Source of the DNA: Paramecium octaurelia
Lineage: Eukaryota; Ciliophora; Oligohymenophorea; Peniculida; Parameciidae
Direction of reading: 5' to 3'
Assembly: GCA_905182995.1 (NCBI GenBank)
Contig: CAJJDP010000046.1
Location: forward strand, 314,488 to 378,487
DNA length: 64,000 nt
Below the pieces are notes generated by a model that was given only the letters and a program-made list of their open reading frames with translations, searched no databases and had not been told where the DNA came from. Positions 1 through 12,186 of the stretch are shown in pieces; the stretch's first letter is position 1, and every line of letters starts with the position of its first letter. The position numbers and the translations under genes were made by a program.

Positions 1-1363
1 AGATGAATTTAAATGGCCGGATTGGCCTGTGTATAGATTCAAGACTTGGTCAGGATTGATTGAGATTGATGACGATGGAGTGACGAGGTTTATATAAATT
101 TTACTTTAGAAATTTACATTACGTATTTGTAGAGAGCCAAACAGAAGATGCAGAAGTAGCAACTTAACCAGTAATACTTTGGCTTAATGGTGGTCCAGGT
201 TGTTCATCATTGTTGGGTTTGATGTAAGAAATTGGTCCATTTGTGATTGACAATGGAGAAACCGAATACAAATAAAATCCATGGTCATGGAATAAAAATG
301 CTCATTTATTAATATTGGAATCTCCATTTGGAGTCGGATTCTCATAACCATCTCCTGATACAAACTACAAATATACAGATGAGAAGACCGGAAGATTTAA
401 CTATGAGGCCATAAGAGAATGGTTCAATACATTCACATACTATAGAGGTAGAGATTTCTACATAGCTGGAGAATCATATGCAGGTATGAAAGTTATTAAT
501 TGTTAGGAATGTACATTCCTTACACAGCCAAAGCCTTGTTAGAAGGTGAAAAAACAGTAGATTAAAAGGAAAAGATCAATTTCAGAGGAGTATTGATTGG
601 TAATGGTGTTTTGATCAATGATGAGAAATTTAGAAGTTAAACTTCAATAAAGTTCTTGGCTAGAAGATCATTCATTGATTATACTAATTAGTTTATTTTG
701 AATCACAACTGTGCTTTGTAGCCAAACTCTGCAAGTTGCAGACAAGCTAAGAAATCCCTAGATAGTGCTATTGCAGAGGTTAATCCCTATGGAGTATATT
801 CATATTGTTGGGGTGACAGTACTTTGAAATAATACAAAGTGCAGAGAGAATCCAAACATAGATTTTCATACACTCCTTGGTTAAAATTAACTGAAGATGA
901 TGATGATTCTAGTGCCCCTTGTATTGATTTTGGTCCTCTAGCTAATAAGTTGAACACTGATGAATATAAAGAAGCACTTCATGTAGATAAGAACACTGTC
1001 TGGTCAGGATGTAGTGATCCAGTTTATCTTCAATATACTAAATCAGAGGGAAGTTATTTAATTCTACCTGAATTATTTTAAGCAGGAATCTAAATTCTCA
1101 TATATTCTGGTGATCAAGATTTGGCTGTTAGTATGGTTGAGACATATGAAAGCATCAAATAGATACCAGGAATCAAAGAAATTAAAGGATGGGCACCTTA
1201 TTTGAACACTAATGAAGGAGAATTAAAAAATCAATTAGCAGGCTGGATTGTCGAATACAATTATTTCAGATTCCAAGTTATCAGAGGTGCTGGACATGTA
1301 ATTCAATATATTATTTATCATAGATGGTCCCATAAGACTAAAGAGAGAACTCATGGTTTATGA
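1..1363 (+). CDS. Serine carboxypeptidase (peptidase S10), 5' partial
   Basis: Secreted or lysosomal alpha/beta-hydrolase that removes C-terminal residues from proteins. The reading frame enters from the window edge, so the start codon and signal peptide are missing. Visible motifs are the oxyanion-hole block NGGPGCSS (about 190-213), the catalytic serine in GESYAG (joined across an intron at 485-507), the catalytic aspartate in SGDQD (about 1107-1121) and the catalytic histidine in GAGHV. All three catalytic residues are intact. Introns: 88-109 (GT..TAG) and 485-507 (GTATGA..TTAG). Stop is TGA at 1361-1363. Under the standard code only a short C-terminal piece appears, because glutamines are written TAA/TAG. 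Family call is firm; the substrate is unknown. Confidence 0.93.
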
Positions 1364-1504
1364 TTGATAACTTTATTAATGGAGTTTGACAAATATAATA
1401 TATATATATAAATGTTATTCATTTAATTCTTATTATTGTTAATCAACTATTAGTATTAATTACAAGTATGCAATAAATTCAATAAACTTGTTGAAATAAT
1501 TCAT

Positions 1505-2060
1505 TAAAACTCTGCCCTAAGGTGATTTTTCATTTGCCTATTGATCAGCTGTTCAACCTTAGTTCAGTTCTGATTATACAAGAAACAAACCTATGATAGA
1601 CTTAATAATTGCAGTAGATAATGTGCAAGAGTGGCATCTGTAGAATATTGAGACCTATTGAATAATATTTTTATGACTGCCATAGAATTATAGTGGTTTA
1701 AGCTTTTGCTATTTTGAAGGATTTGAAATCATCTATGTCATTATAAGGTTACTCTAAATAATGTGATTAAAATCTAAAAAGCGGAAAGATCTTAATCGAC
1801 ACTAGCATAAAATCCTTGTATAATTTCTTTCTTGACTTAGGGAGTTCTTATGTTCTTTGATTCCTGGATAATTCTTAAGTATTGTATTAGGTGAAAAGGA
1901 TAACATGGGAAATTTAAAAATGATGAGTTAAGATAGAATCAAGGATCTCATCAAGAAAAGTGTTTAAAGAAAAAATCAATACTTCTCCAGACGCATGTAA
2001 TTCTATAATTTGGCCATAATTTCTCCTTTCTTAAATCTTAAGTACGGAATTTAGAATTGA
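1505..2060 (+). pseudogene. TAM41: Relic of TAM41, mitochondrial CDP-diacylglycerol synthase
   Basis: TAM41 (Mmp37 family) makes CDP-diacylglycerol for cardiolipin in the inner mitochondrial membrane. One frame reads FSFAY-stop-SAVQPQ, matching the conserved FxYGSGV..Q block with the glycine codon replaced by TGA near 1539. It continues as MIDLIIAVDN..EWHLQN (1592-1645), the diagnostic D-L-I-x-x-V and W-H-x-x-N motifs. Further TGA codons and frame changes follow, with recognisable scraps such as a HK-I/P-V-like box near 1805 and GEKDNMGNLK near 1890-1920. With several lesions inside the most conserved motifs this cannot encode the enzyme. A functional paralogue would be expected elsewhere. 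Assignment rests on motif memory, not on a search. Confidence 0.6.
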
Positions 2061-2078
2061 GCAAACGCCTTTAATGAG

Positions 2079-2575
2079 TCAATTAAATATTATACTAAAT
2101 AAAGTGTTAGATGTTAAATGATTAACAAAAGATATATTTGCTAATATCTTAATTTTAATATTATATATTGTAAGAGTAATTTAAATATTATAAAGTTAGA
2201 ATATAAAATATTAATCAATGAGCTCTTTACCTTTATTTCCATTGATAGAATTAACTCCCTTTAAATTCAGGATATTTCCATCATAATCAACCGAATTTAT
2301 CTAGATTTATAATTGACATTCACTGAACCATTCTTTTCTTCGCTAGTTGGGTTAAATTTTTAATTCGTAATTCTATAGTTATTTAATGAGACCTCTATTT
2401 GAATTATGATCTTCAACGTTTTTATTAAATATATCTAAGAGTTTCTAATTCAAATATCACTTATATATTTTGCATTACATACAAGCAGATTTTGATATTC
2501 CAGCAGAACAAATGGATTAAGATAATTAGTCTTAAGAGTATGATTGTCTTTAAACTTGATTGTTTGATCAAACAT
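2079..2575 (-). CDS. Small uncharacterised protein
   Basis: I do not recognise this family. The minus-strand frame starts with ATG at 2575 (MFDQTIKFKDNH...) and continues through one intron, 2435-2460 (GTGATA..CTTAG, 26 nt). The first roughly 110 residues have normal coding character, with mixed charged residues and a basic run QPNQRRKEWF. The last roughly 40 residues before TGA at 2079 are isoleucine/asparagine-rich and may be read-through of AT-rich flank, so the true 3' end could lie upstream, possibly after an unseen intron. No signal peptide or domain is apparent. It sits between the TAM41 relic and the aspartic protease. Confidence 0.45.
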
Positions 2576-2762
2576 CTATACTGAGGGAATTCTTCCCAAT
2601 TCCAACTAGATTATCACTTATTTAATATTTTAATGAAAGCCCTTTTTGAGCAGAATCAATATTTCCTAAATACACATTTTCTATTCGATTTTTTGGGCAG
2701 CTATATAATTTGGGAAACAATAATTAATAAAGAACATTTTAATAAAAATATATGCAATTATT

Positions 2763-4311
2763 TCAATCCTAACCACTTATTTCTTACAAAGTTTAATATT
2801 TTCTCTAATTCTTTAACTTTAGTAGATAGAAGAATAAATAATATAAAAAGATCATTAACACTATCATCACAAAAGCATACAGAGTTTCTTAAAAAATATC
2901 CAATTCTAATTGTTATTTCAAGAATTATTACTTCCTTTTAAATTTAAATCTTTGTAAACTCTTCTGCCATTATTTTATTTTAGTGATTATTATTCTAAGA
3001 GAATGATATCCTCTTCAGTGAATTCATGGCTCACTTTAGTATTTGAACAATTGTTTTCCACAAATAATATCTCTTGAGTTTATTTATTGAATCCAATATC
3101 CCAATTTCTCATCCACACTTATCCAAGAATCATCCTAGGTGCTATTTTAGATACTTAAATTACCACCAGGTATTATGGCAATTGGAAAACAATATATGTC
3201 GGTTGTATTCACTGCCAAAGTGAGATAATTAATAGGTTTCCACTTGAATGTAAAATTGTTGTCTAATTCAAACTCATATATAGGAAAATAAGATGCAAAA
3301 TTAGAGAAATTTGCATGTTTTTCTGGAATATATTGATAACAGTGTAACTCCTCTAAAAATTGCAAATCAGGACAATTCTCATTTTAACAACGAAATTATT
3401 GAGTCAATTTTTCACTTAATTTAGGTGATCCATAAGCTAAAGTCGATCCTGAATCTATAAAAGCTCCTTATCCTAAATTTATTAAGTTGTGATCAGCGAT
3501 TACTATATTATCAATCTATCTATTTTTTGAAGATCATTTTACTTTGATGTTATGGACATTTATTTTATATACATCTGTGTCTTGATTGTATTTCACCTTA
3601 TAATACAAACTATCATTTCGGTGTCTATTAAAATCGTACTATCCCACAGTCATGTAGCCATCTCTTCTTCCAATGCAAATAGTAAACATTCTCTGAAATT
3701 CACTTCCCTTTTCTTTTTGATAAAGGTCATCAATATAATTGGGAAAGGAAAATTCTGTATCCGTCTTTGGAGACAACCCCATGATCCCATTAGCCTTTTG
3801 TGTGTAAAATAAATTTGTTTCTAAAGTTGTACATCCAATAACACTTAAGATCTATTCTAATTTAACTATTTCATCTGATTATTTTAAATCTTCAAACTCA
3901 TCTCCCATTATTAACCAATCTTGCATAAAATAGCCAGCAAGCCTTGATCCTTCAGCATAGCTAATTTAAAAAGAGCACCTATTGTTTAGACATTTATCAC
4001 ATTATTTTTCTCCAATTATTTGATCACATTTGACTGTTTTGTGAGTTTAGGAATCCTATTTATAAATATGATGTTTTTACTTTGAAATTATAGTATGAGT
4101 CAATGTGGTTACCACAACTCTTACAATCAATGCATGGAAAAGTAGTAATTGAACTTGCTGTATCAAGAATTAATGATTATTTTTATTTATGTTCTCCAAC
4201 AAATAGATTCACATAATAATAGCCTTAATCACTGTCGCCATAGATAATTGATGTATGAATCGGATCGTCAATACAAATTCCTAAGGAGAATAAATAAAAA
4301 ATAATTAGCAT
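2763..4311 (-). CDS. Membrane-anchored pepsin-like aspartic protease (A1 family)
   Basis: Aspartic endopeptidase with both catalytic motifs: LILDTASS (DTxS, about 4155-4130) and FIDSGST (about 3455-3435). ATG at 4311 begins a hydrophobic signal peptide (MLIIFYLFSLGI). Introns: 4056-4080, 3142-3163 and 2906-2931. Without the second intron the frame breaks just before the typical C-lobe end, which reads ILGQVWMRNWDIGF when spliced. The last intron joins a single hydrophobic segment (LYAFVMIVLMIFLYYLFFYLL) and a short charged tail ending TGA at 2763. This gives a type I membrane protein of 491 residues, an arrangement like BACE or yapsins. Likely site: secretory or endolysosomal membranes. The first catalytic motif has Ala where pepsin has Gly. 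Confidence 0.88.
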
Positions 4312-4330
4312 CAATAAATATATTAATAAT

Positions 4331-5940
<1,610 letters not shown>

Positions 5941-6676
5941 TATTATTTTATATAAATTAACAATCCCTTTTATCCAAAATTTGTAATTTACTAAATGACT
6001 TAAATTATATCAAAACTTAATATCGATAATATATACACTAATAATTTCAAATTCTTAGATCTATCAAATCACTTTCAATATTTATAAACTAATTAGAATA
6101 ACATTATTTATTTGAATTCTTTTTTCTATTTTTTATAAAAATAAACAATTTCATAAATTATCATTATAATCAAAATATTTTAAGCATCAATCATATGATT
6201 TAACCATTCATTTTCTCATAAAATTTCAGTTAAATTATCAAATCAAATTTGCATAAACATTTACCATTTATGTCATCATTGTGGATGAAAATTTGATTCT
6301 ACAATCTGAAAACTTAATGTCCATCTACCATTTCGATATTTTTAATAGAATATTTTAATGTTGTCACATCATATATGATAGGATATCTCTAAATAATTTC
6401 AAAGGAGTTCATATATATGATATTTTTTGAGATATGAAAGAATTAATTGAAATTTTAAATTGAAGCAACTTCAATTTAAGGATTTATAAATAATCTATTT
6501 ATTTTAAACTTGGTTAATAAGATTGAAACAATTTTATTAAAATATATTCTTTACAGCGGGTTCATAAGTTTATTTTTTATATTTTTATATTAATACCCGT
6601 TTTTTTATAATTGTTTGGAAACGGGTAGGTTACGCTTATATTCATTATTTAGAGCATAAAATTATTGATAATATTA
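5941..6676. other. Intergenic, shared upstream region of divergent kinase and trichocyst genes
   Basis: No convincing open frame on either strand. Very AT-rich, apart from a GC-containing inverted repeat at 6594-6627 and a related GCGGG element near 6556. Confidence 0.6.
6594..6627. promoter_or_regulatory. Inverted repeat upstream of trichocyst gene
   Basis: TACCCGTTT (6594-6602) and AAACGGGTA (6619-6627) form a perfect 9-bp inverted repeat around a 16-nt loop, ending about 50 bp before the ATG at 6677. It stands out from an almost pure A+T background. It may be a protein-binding site or an RNA hairpin in the leader; the role is inferred only from position. Confidence 0.4.
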
Positions 6677-7761
6677 ATGAAATTGACACTTGCTCTAGTA
6701 TTATTAGTAACATTAGCCTCGGCAACTTCTACTCATGATTAAATCATGGCCTTTTTGTAAACTGGTACAAAGGCTATGGATGCTATTGATACAGTTTTTG
6801 GTTTGTTAAATGATCTCATACAATCAAATAAGGATGCTTAATTTGCAGCTGATCAAAAGAATGAAACTGATGAATGGGTTGGTGCTTAGTAATACATTAA
6901 TAATTATATTCAGAACGATTGAACAATTTACTAAAATCAAGTCATTGAATCAAAAGTTATTCCAATAATCAATTGAAAACAGAGCCTAATTTGAATAAGA
7001 GTTATCAGACACTAAAAATTATCTTGCCTGGAATGAACAAAGATAAGATGAAATTAACAGAAAAATTTAAGTTTTGCTTGATTAACAATGCCTAAGCAAT
7101 TAACTTTTTGTTAGATCAATCAAATAAAACAGAGAAGCTCTTGAAGTTGTGAGAGTACTTAAATAAGATGTTGCAGGATATATTATTAACGGAGATTCTT
7201 TTGAATTAGTTCAAGTCTAAAGCGTAGCAGAAAAACTTAAGGCATACAGCAACACATTCAATGAATAAGAAATCAACTCATTCCTTTAATTAGCTAACAA
7301 ATAAGAGGATGGATCAGTCAGTAGAGGAGCAACCCTTGCTGAAAGAGTATTATCTGTTTTGGAAGGACTTGAAGCTAATCTTGCAGCTTCCCTTGAAGCT
7401 CTTGAGACCAATGAGATCAATGCCTCATGGGAATTGGCAGGATGGGTTTCATTGAGTGAAGCAGAAGTCTCTAATTTGAAAGTTGAGTATGAAAGAAAAT
7501 AAGTCTATGCTGATAGATTAGCTACAGTAATATTTAATTATTAATAAATTCTAGTAAATTCAAGCAGCCCTTGCTTAATAAGCTAAATCCAAGATTATTT
7601 TACAAGAATCTTAAGATGCACTTGATCAAGCTTAATCAGATTTAGAATCTAAAAGAGCTGATTATGCTGAAGCCAAGGCAAAGAGAGATGAAGAAAATGC
7701 CATAATTGAATAAGTCATCATCATTTTCAAGAAATAAGTTGCCTCCTGGTCTGGAAGATGA
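6677..7761 (+). CDS. Trichocyst matrix protein (TMP)
   Basis: Structural cargo of trichocysts, the crystalline secretory organelles of Paramecium. ATG at 6677 begins a clear signal peptide (MKLTLALVLLVTLASA). The 343-residue protein is acidic and heptad-rich throughout, with the sparse-cysteine, Ala/Glu/Gln-rich composition of TMP precursors, which are cleaved into two polypeptides. Introns: 6889-6913 and 7527-7554; stop TGA at 7759-7761. A second TMP gene lies at 39861-41022. Family call rests on length, signal peptide, composition and late-domain resemblance; the subfamily is not determined. Confidence 0.8.
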
Positions 7762-7836
7762 TATTCAATTTCAACATAAATAATACAAACATTTAGTAAA
7801 TATTTCCAAATACGCTTTTTTTTTATAAAAGTAAAC

Positions 7837-8583
7837 TCATAAACTAAAATCAACTATCTTAGCAAAATCTTATTCAGTCAAATCAAGAGAAGTTGATGTC
7901 TACAAATGAAGCTTTTGTTTTTTCAAGATTTCGATAATTTTTGCCTATTTTTTGAAAACAGCTACAACTTCTTATCTTTATTTTAATAGTCTTTTATTAT
8001 CTGCTAATAGTTTATCTAATAATTTTTGTAAATCATCATTTGATTCAATCTGTTTGACTTCCTGTTATTAGATTTTAACCTATGTTAGTTCTTCAAGCAA
8101 CTTAATTTATTTTTAATCCTTCTTTTATAATTCATTTTATAAATTCTTTGAATTCTTGCTCCAATTTTCTAGATCTTTTATTTGTTATTGTTATTCTCTC
8201 TCCATGGCATCTTATTTTTCTTATGCCTATAAATATTATTTCTTTATATTCTCGACTTTCTCGCTTAGTTGTGTTATTTAAATTATGTATTTTTTACTTT
8301 CATCAGATAAAGACTTGCCTTCACTTTCATATTATCTCAAGATTTCATCATATTACTTAGACTTGTTTGATTCAATGATTAATGATTTTTCTAATTATTC
8401 AATTAATTTTTTCTATTTTTGAATTTCAATATCTGAATCCTCCTATATCTCTTTAAGTTCATTCAATCTTTGCATCTGACTTTAATATCTATTCTTATTG
8501 ATTTCAGAGATTTCATTTAGTAGCTTTTATTCAGGATCATCAAAAATGACTGCCATTTTTTACATAATAGCATCAGAATCCAT
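7837..8583 (-). CDS. Coiled-coil protein, 248 residues
   Basis: Intronless minus-strand frame from ATG at 8583 (MDSDAIMQKMAVIFDD) to TGA at 7837. Nearly the whole protein is predicted coiled coil: Q/E/K-rich heptads with leucine or isoleucine at core positions, no cysteine clusters and no membrane segment. It shows a loose resemblance to taxilin-type or centriolar coiled-coil proteins, but no diagnostic motif, so no function is claimed. Its 3' end is 75 bp from the convergent trichocyst gene. Confidence 0.75.
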
Positions 8584-8687
8584 TTTCTTTAATATTACAA
8601 TTTAAAATAAAAAATAAAAAAGAATAGAAGTACCCAAAAGATAATTCTAAAGACATTGACAAATGTTGTTTTAATGTATATAATGTA

Positions 8688-9154
8688 TCAGGCAACAAGT
8701 ATACATGCTCCACCAACAGCCTTGATTCTTCTCTCTGCAGTTTTGCTGAAGAATTTAGCCTTGACAACAACTGGTTGATTTGGTAATCTTCCTTTACCCA
8801 AAACCTTGAAATAACCTGCCTTTGTAACATCAATGACTGCAGCCTTATCTTTTGATTTGGAATATTTTTCTCTAGTTTCGTCTGTAACAAGAGACCATAA
8901 TTTGTCAATATTAACAACTGGTTTATGAAGTGTGTTCTTCTTTAAATGGAAATGTCTCATTCCAGTCTATTTATAATTGATTTAGATACTTTTTAGAAAT
9001 ATCCTGGATGATATTTATTGAAGTTGATTCTATGATGTGTCAAACCTCCTGAAACACCTCTACCACTTGGATGTTTTCTATGTTTACCAACTCTACCATA
9101 ACCATGGCAGACATGTCCTCTCATCTTTCTACATTTTCTTAATCTGCTAACCAT
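8688..9154 (-). CDS. RPL27A: 60S ribosomal protein uL15 (L27a)
   Basis: Cytosolic large-subunit ribosomal protein. It starts [33 protein letters not shown], of which the [22 protein letters not shown]-type segment is the family signature, and ends in the conserved [10 protein letters not shown]. One 23-nt intron (8967-8989) interrupts FQK/TGMRHFH. Spliced length is 147 residues, the usual size. Stop TGA at 8688-8690. The divergent neighbour starts at 9516, leaving a 361-bp shared upstream region. Confidence 0.97.
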
Positions 9155-9515
9155 TTAATTATATTTTAAAAAAAGATTTTAATAAGTGAATAATTACTAC
9201 ATTTGATTTCTTGACCCTCACATTATATTTCCTGAATATCATTTCTATTTATAAACTCCTTAACAAACACGAACTAACCTAAGACATCATCAAATTATAT
9301 ATAAAATATCATTAAATCTCAATTGTAAGATAGATATTGTATTTCTTTATTTGATTTAAAGCTAATATTTTAGTTTGAAACTTTTTCTAATTAAAATTGA
9401 TAGAATATGTTATCTGAGAAGCTACAAATCCTGCAATACAAGACAAGGTAAAAGATATACAAATCTCTAAATTTATATTAAATTAATTGATATTATCAAA
9501 AATTTTATCTAAAGA
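9155..9515. other. Intergenic between divergent genes
   Basis: AT-rich stretch upstream of both uL15 and the 9516 gene. An ATG at 9406 opens a 17-codon frame that stops at TGA unless an implausibly long intron is assumed, so it is not annotated. Confidence 0.55.
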
Positions 9516-10566
9516 ATGAAAAGGAAGCACACTTTATTTCTTAGAAAAGTAGTTGGAGAATAAAGTTAAATGAGTTGGCCTTTTGCTGATTAAGACTTAC
9601 ATTCTAGTAACATTTTCCAAAGTAAAAGAGCAGTCATCAATTAGCTTAGAGTCCTGATTATCAAATTTTGGATTTTAGCCATAAGAATTCAACAAATGAA
9701 ATCTTATCTCGATCAATAGTTGGCAAAGTGGATATATTCAATAAACAAGCACATGAGCTTGAAAAACCTCTTCGTTTTAGTTAACCTGTAAAGTTGTCTA
9801 ATTTGTAAAAGAAGATAAAAAGAAGTTATATAATATGGTTATTCTTTTAGCCAATACTAATGAACCATCAAGTCTAAATTCATCCTATAGAAGCAAAAAA
9901 AATATTAAGAATTAATAGCAAATAATACAAAAAGCTGGAGATTCCAATTTTGAAGTACTTGATAAATATGAGTTAATATAAACTATGGAAAAAATACAGA
10001 AAATAATCAAAAATAATGAAAAGTAAGCGCAAGATCAACTTTAGAAAATTTCAGTAACTGAAAAGATATTGAAAACTCAACATGAAAGAGCATTAAGTAA
10101 ACATGAGAAACAAATGTAAGTGTGGAATGAGTTATCTACAAAAATCAGTTTTCGAATGAAAAATAATTCAACCACCTTAATAGAAAGATAGGCTTGTATT
10201 TCTTATAAAATAATGTTAGAGTTTAGATCTCGTTTGGACTCTCTAGATATGTTAGAAGAATTAAAACCAGAAGAATCAAAAAATCCAGTGATAACTTGGC
10301 ATCAAAGATTAAGATCTCAATATAAGCCTTAAGTAATGTATTTAGTTATGACAAAGAAAATTATTCAAAAAGAAGAATAAGAAAGACTGTAGCTAAAATA
10401 AGATTTATTAAAAGAAATACCAAACAGAGAATTATTAGAAATACCTAATCCTTAGAAAGTAATTTCGGATATCAAAAATAAATAAGGTTATGACAAAGGT
10501 CGCTCTGTATCTGATTATAATGGATTAAAAGTAAAATTGTTTGAAAAAATTAGTTAGTGGGTTTGA
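9516..10566 (+). CDS. Uncharacterised coiled-coil protein, 333 residues
   Basis: Not recognised. ATG at 9516 (MKRKHTLFLRK) or a second ATG at 9570 (MSWPFADQD) may be the start. Introns: 9622-9644 and 9825-9850, both needed to keep frame. The middle (about residues 105-180) is a basic/acidic coiled coil (KIQKIIKNNEKQAQDQLQK); the C-terminal half is mixed helical, with ERQACISYKIMLEFRSRLD and a long charged helix. No signal peptide or membrane segment. Stop TGA at 10564-10566. Confidence 0.7.
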
Positions 10567-10704
10567 GTGTCTATGACTAAGAACTAAACTCTTTGAAGAT
10601 GGATAAATCTCAAATATAATAGTAGTATTACTATTATAAGGCTCCAAAAGAAATCTAAATTGAAGGTTCAAACTTTTGAAATATCATTTTAATATAATTA
10701 AAAT

Positions 10705-11403
10705 ATGCTCGTTTTTTTAAGCGAAGGAGAGCCTAGTGAATAAACAGATTAATTTCTTAATTAGGATCCAGACCTCGCTTTATCTAAGAAAGGAGAGGAG
10801 CAAGCAAAATAAACAGGTTAGGCATTAAAATAGATCATAAATGAACACATCAACTCCCAAAAATTAAATCCTAAAGAATTGGTCTTTGTATTTATGTCAT
10901 CGCAACACATAAGATGTATACAAACTCTAGCAATTGTTATGTAGTACTTACCTGCTGAAAACAAAATAATATACATTTAAAATTAATTAAGTGATCTTTA
11001 ATTACCTAATCTCTACAAACAGGAACCTTTGAAAGAACACTTTTAAATTAATTACGATAAAAAGATACTAGGTTAATTTGATAAACTATATGGAGTAGAG
11101 ATTAGGAAATAAAATTATATAAAAGGCATAAATGTTGAATTAAAATATCCAGAGGATTAAGTATACTGCAGAGCTAGAGTAGGATCATTTTTAATTTAAA
11201 TATAAAAGTATGTCAATGGATTTACAAATAAAAATCATCATATCTATATTTGCGCAACTCATCTTGGAGTTTAAGAGATTTTATTAGATCATTATGACGG
11301 AAAATGCAAGAATATTGACTATTGTTCTTTAACAACTATCTGTTTCCCTGAAAACTGGCAAAATCCTAAATTGACCCTTAAAGCTAAGACATTTTGGAAA
11401 TGA
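10705..11403 (+). CDS. Histidine-phosphatase-fold protein with lost catalytic histidine
   Basis: Intronless 232-residue paralogue of the next gene. The fold markers remain: DPDLALSKKGEEQA (DPxLTxxGxxQA), SSQHIRCIQT (substrate arginine) and CATHLG (second histidine). The N-terminal catalytic RHG motif is replaced: MLVFLSEGEPSEQT aligns with FFVRHGERADQT in the neighbour, so the phospho-accepting His and adjacent Arg are Glu and Ser. The frame is intact, so it is not an obvious pseudogene; a binding or regulatory role is possible. Stop at 11401-11403; the active paralogue starts 18 bp downstream. Confidence 0.85.
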
Positions 11404-11421
11404 TTATTAAAATATTTAAAT

Positions 11422-12155
11422 ATGATATTTTTTGTTCGACATGGAGAGAGAGCTGATTAAACAAACGATATTGAAGAGAGAAAAAGAATGTAAAAATCAT
11501 ATGATCCTCATCTTACCAATAAAGGAGATAAATAAGCAAGAATGACAGGTGCACATATTAATAAAGTAATCTAAGAATATGCAAATTAAAAACAAATTCA
11601 GCTTAAAGACATATAAATCGTATCTGATGTTTTATACCCTAGAATTTTATGACCTCACCATTTCTTAGATGCATTTAAACCTCCATTAATCTAATGAGGG
11701 AAATCCCTAATAATTCAAAGCTATATATTTAAGATGAAATTGGAGAATTAATGTATACCTACGATTTTTCTTCAAACATTCTTGATAAACTACATATTAG
11801 AACTGAATAACATCCAGTAATAACAAAGGAGTATTAAAATGGAGTTTAAATTATAAAGGAAAGATTTATTAAAAATCCTAATCTACCCTAACCTGTTTTT
11901 CCAGAGAATGATAATTTATGTTTCAAGAGAATATAGGCTTTCATGCATGAACTTAAAACTCAAATGGCAAAGCTTCCAAATAAAACTAATACAATAAATA
12001 TTTGTGTCACGCATCAAGGAATAGTTGAATTGAGTTTAGTGGTTGAAAATTTCCACAATCATGATTGGATTGATTATTGCGGAGTCTCCTCATTTACATT
12101 AGAAGATAATGGAAGTTTAAAGATTGGACTTAAGGGACAAACCTTTTGGAAATGA
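11422..12155 (+). CDS. Histidine phosphatase (phosphoglycerate-mutase fold)
   Basis: Branch-2-like or PGM-family phosphatase of 236 residues. MIFFVRHGERADQT has the catalytic RHG; DPHLTNKGDKQARMTG, MTSPFLRCIQT and CVTHQG supply the remaining pocket residues. Intron 11620-11642 (GTATCT..CCTAG, 23 nt) must be removed to read through the SPFLRC motif; unspliced, the frame meets TGA at once. The substrate is not evident: no mutase-specific or TIGAR-specific signature was recognised. It is a tandem duplicate of the inactive-looking gene upstream, with the same C-terminal TFWK ending. Confidence 0.88.
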
Positions 12156-12186
12156 TTAAAAAATGTAATGTATATAATATAAAAAT

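Noticed and set aside
1364-2078. Short standard-start ORF MSQDRIKDLIKKSVQRKNQ near 1922
   Set aside because: It lies within the TAM41 relic frames and ends after about 45 codons; not a separate gene.
2633-2941. 102-codon plus-strand frame (MKALFEQNQYFLN...)
   Set aside because: Antisense to the protease C-terminus and its spacer; ends at TAA, which is not a stop here, and has no family features.
6552-6566. GCGGGTTCATAAG resembling a tRNA B-box
   Set aside because: No A-box, acceptor stem or cloverleaf can be formed around it; no tRNA or rRNA gene was found anywhere in the window.
8573-8917. 114-codon minus-strand frame overlapping uL15
   Set aside because: Out of frame with the clear ribosomal protein on the same strand.
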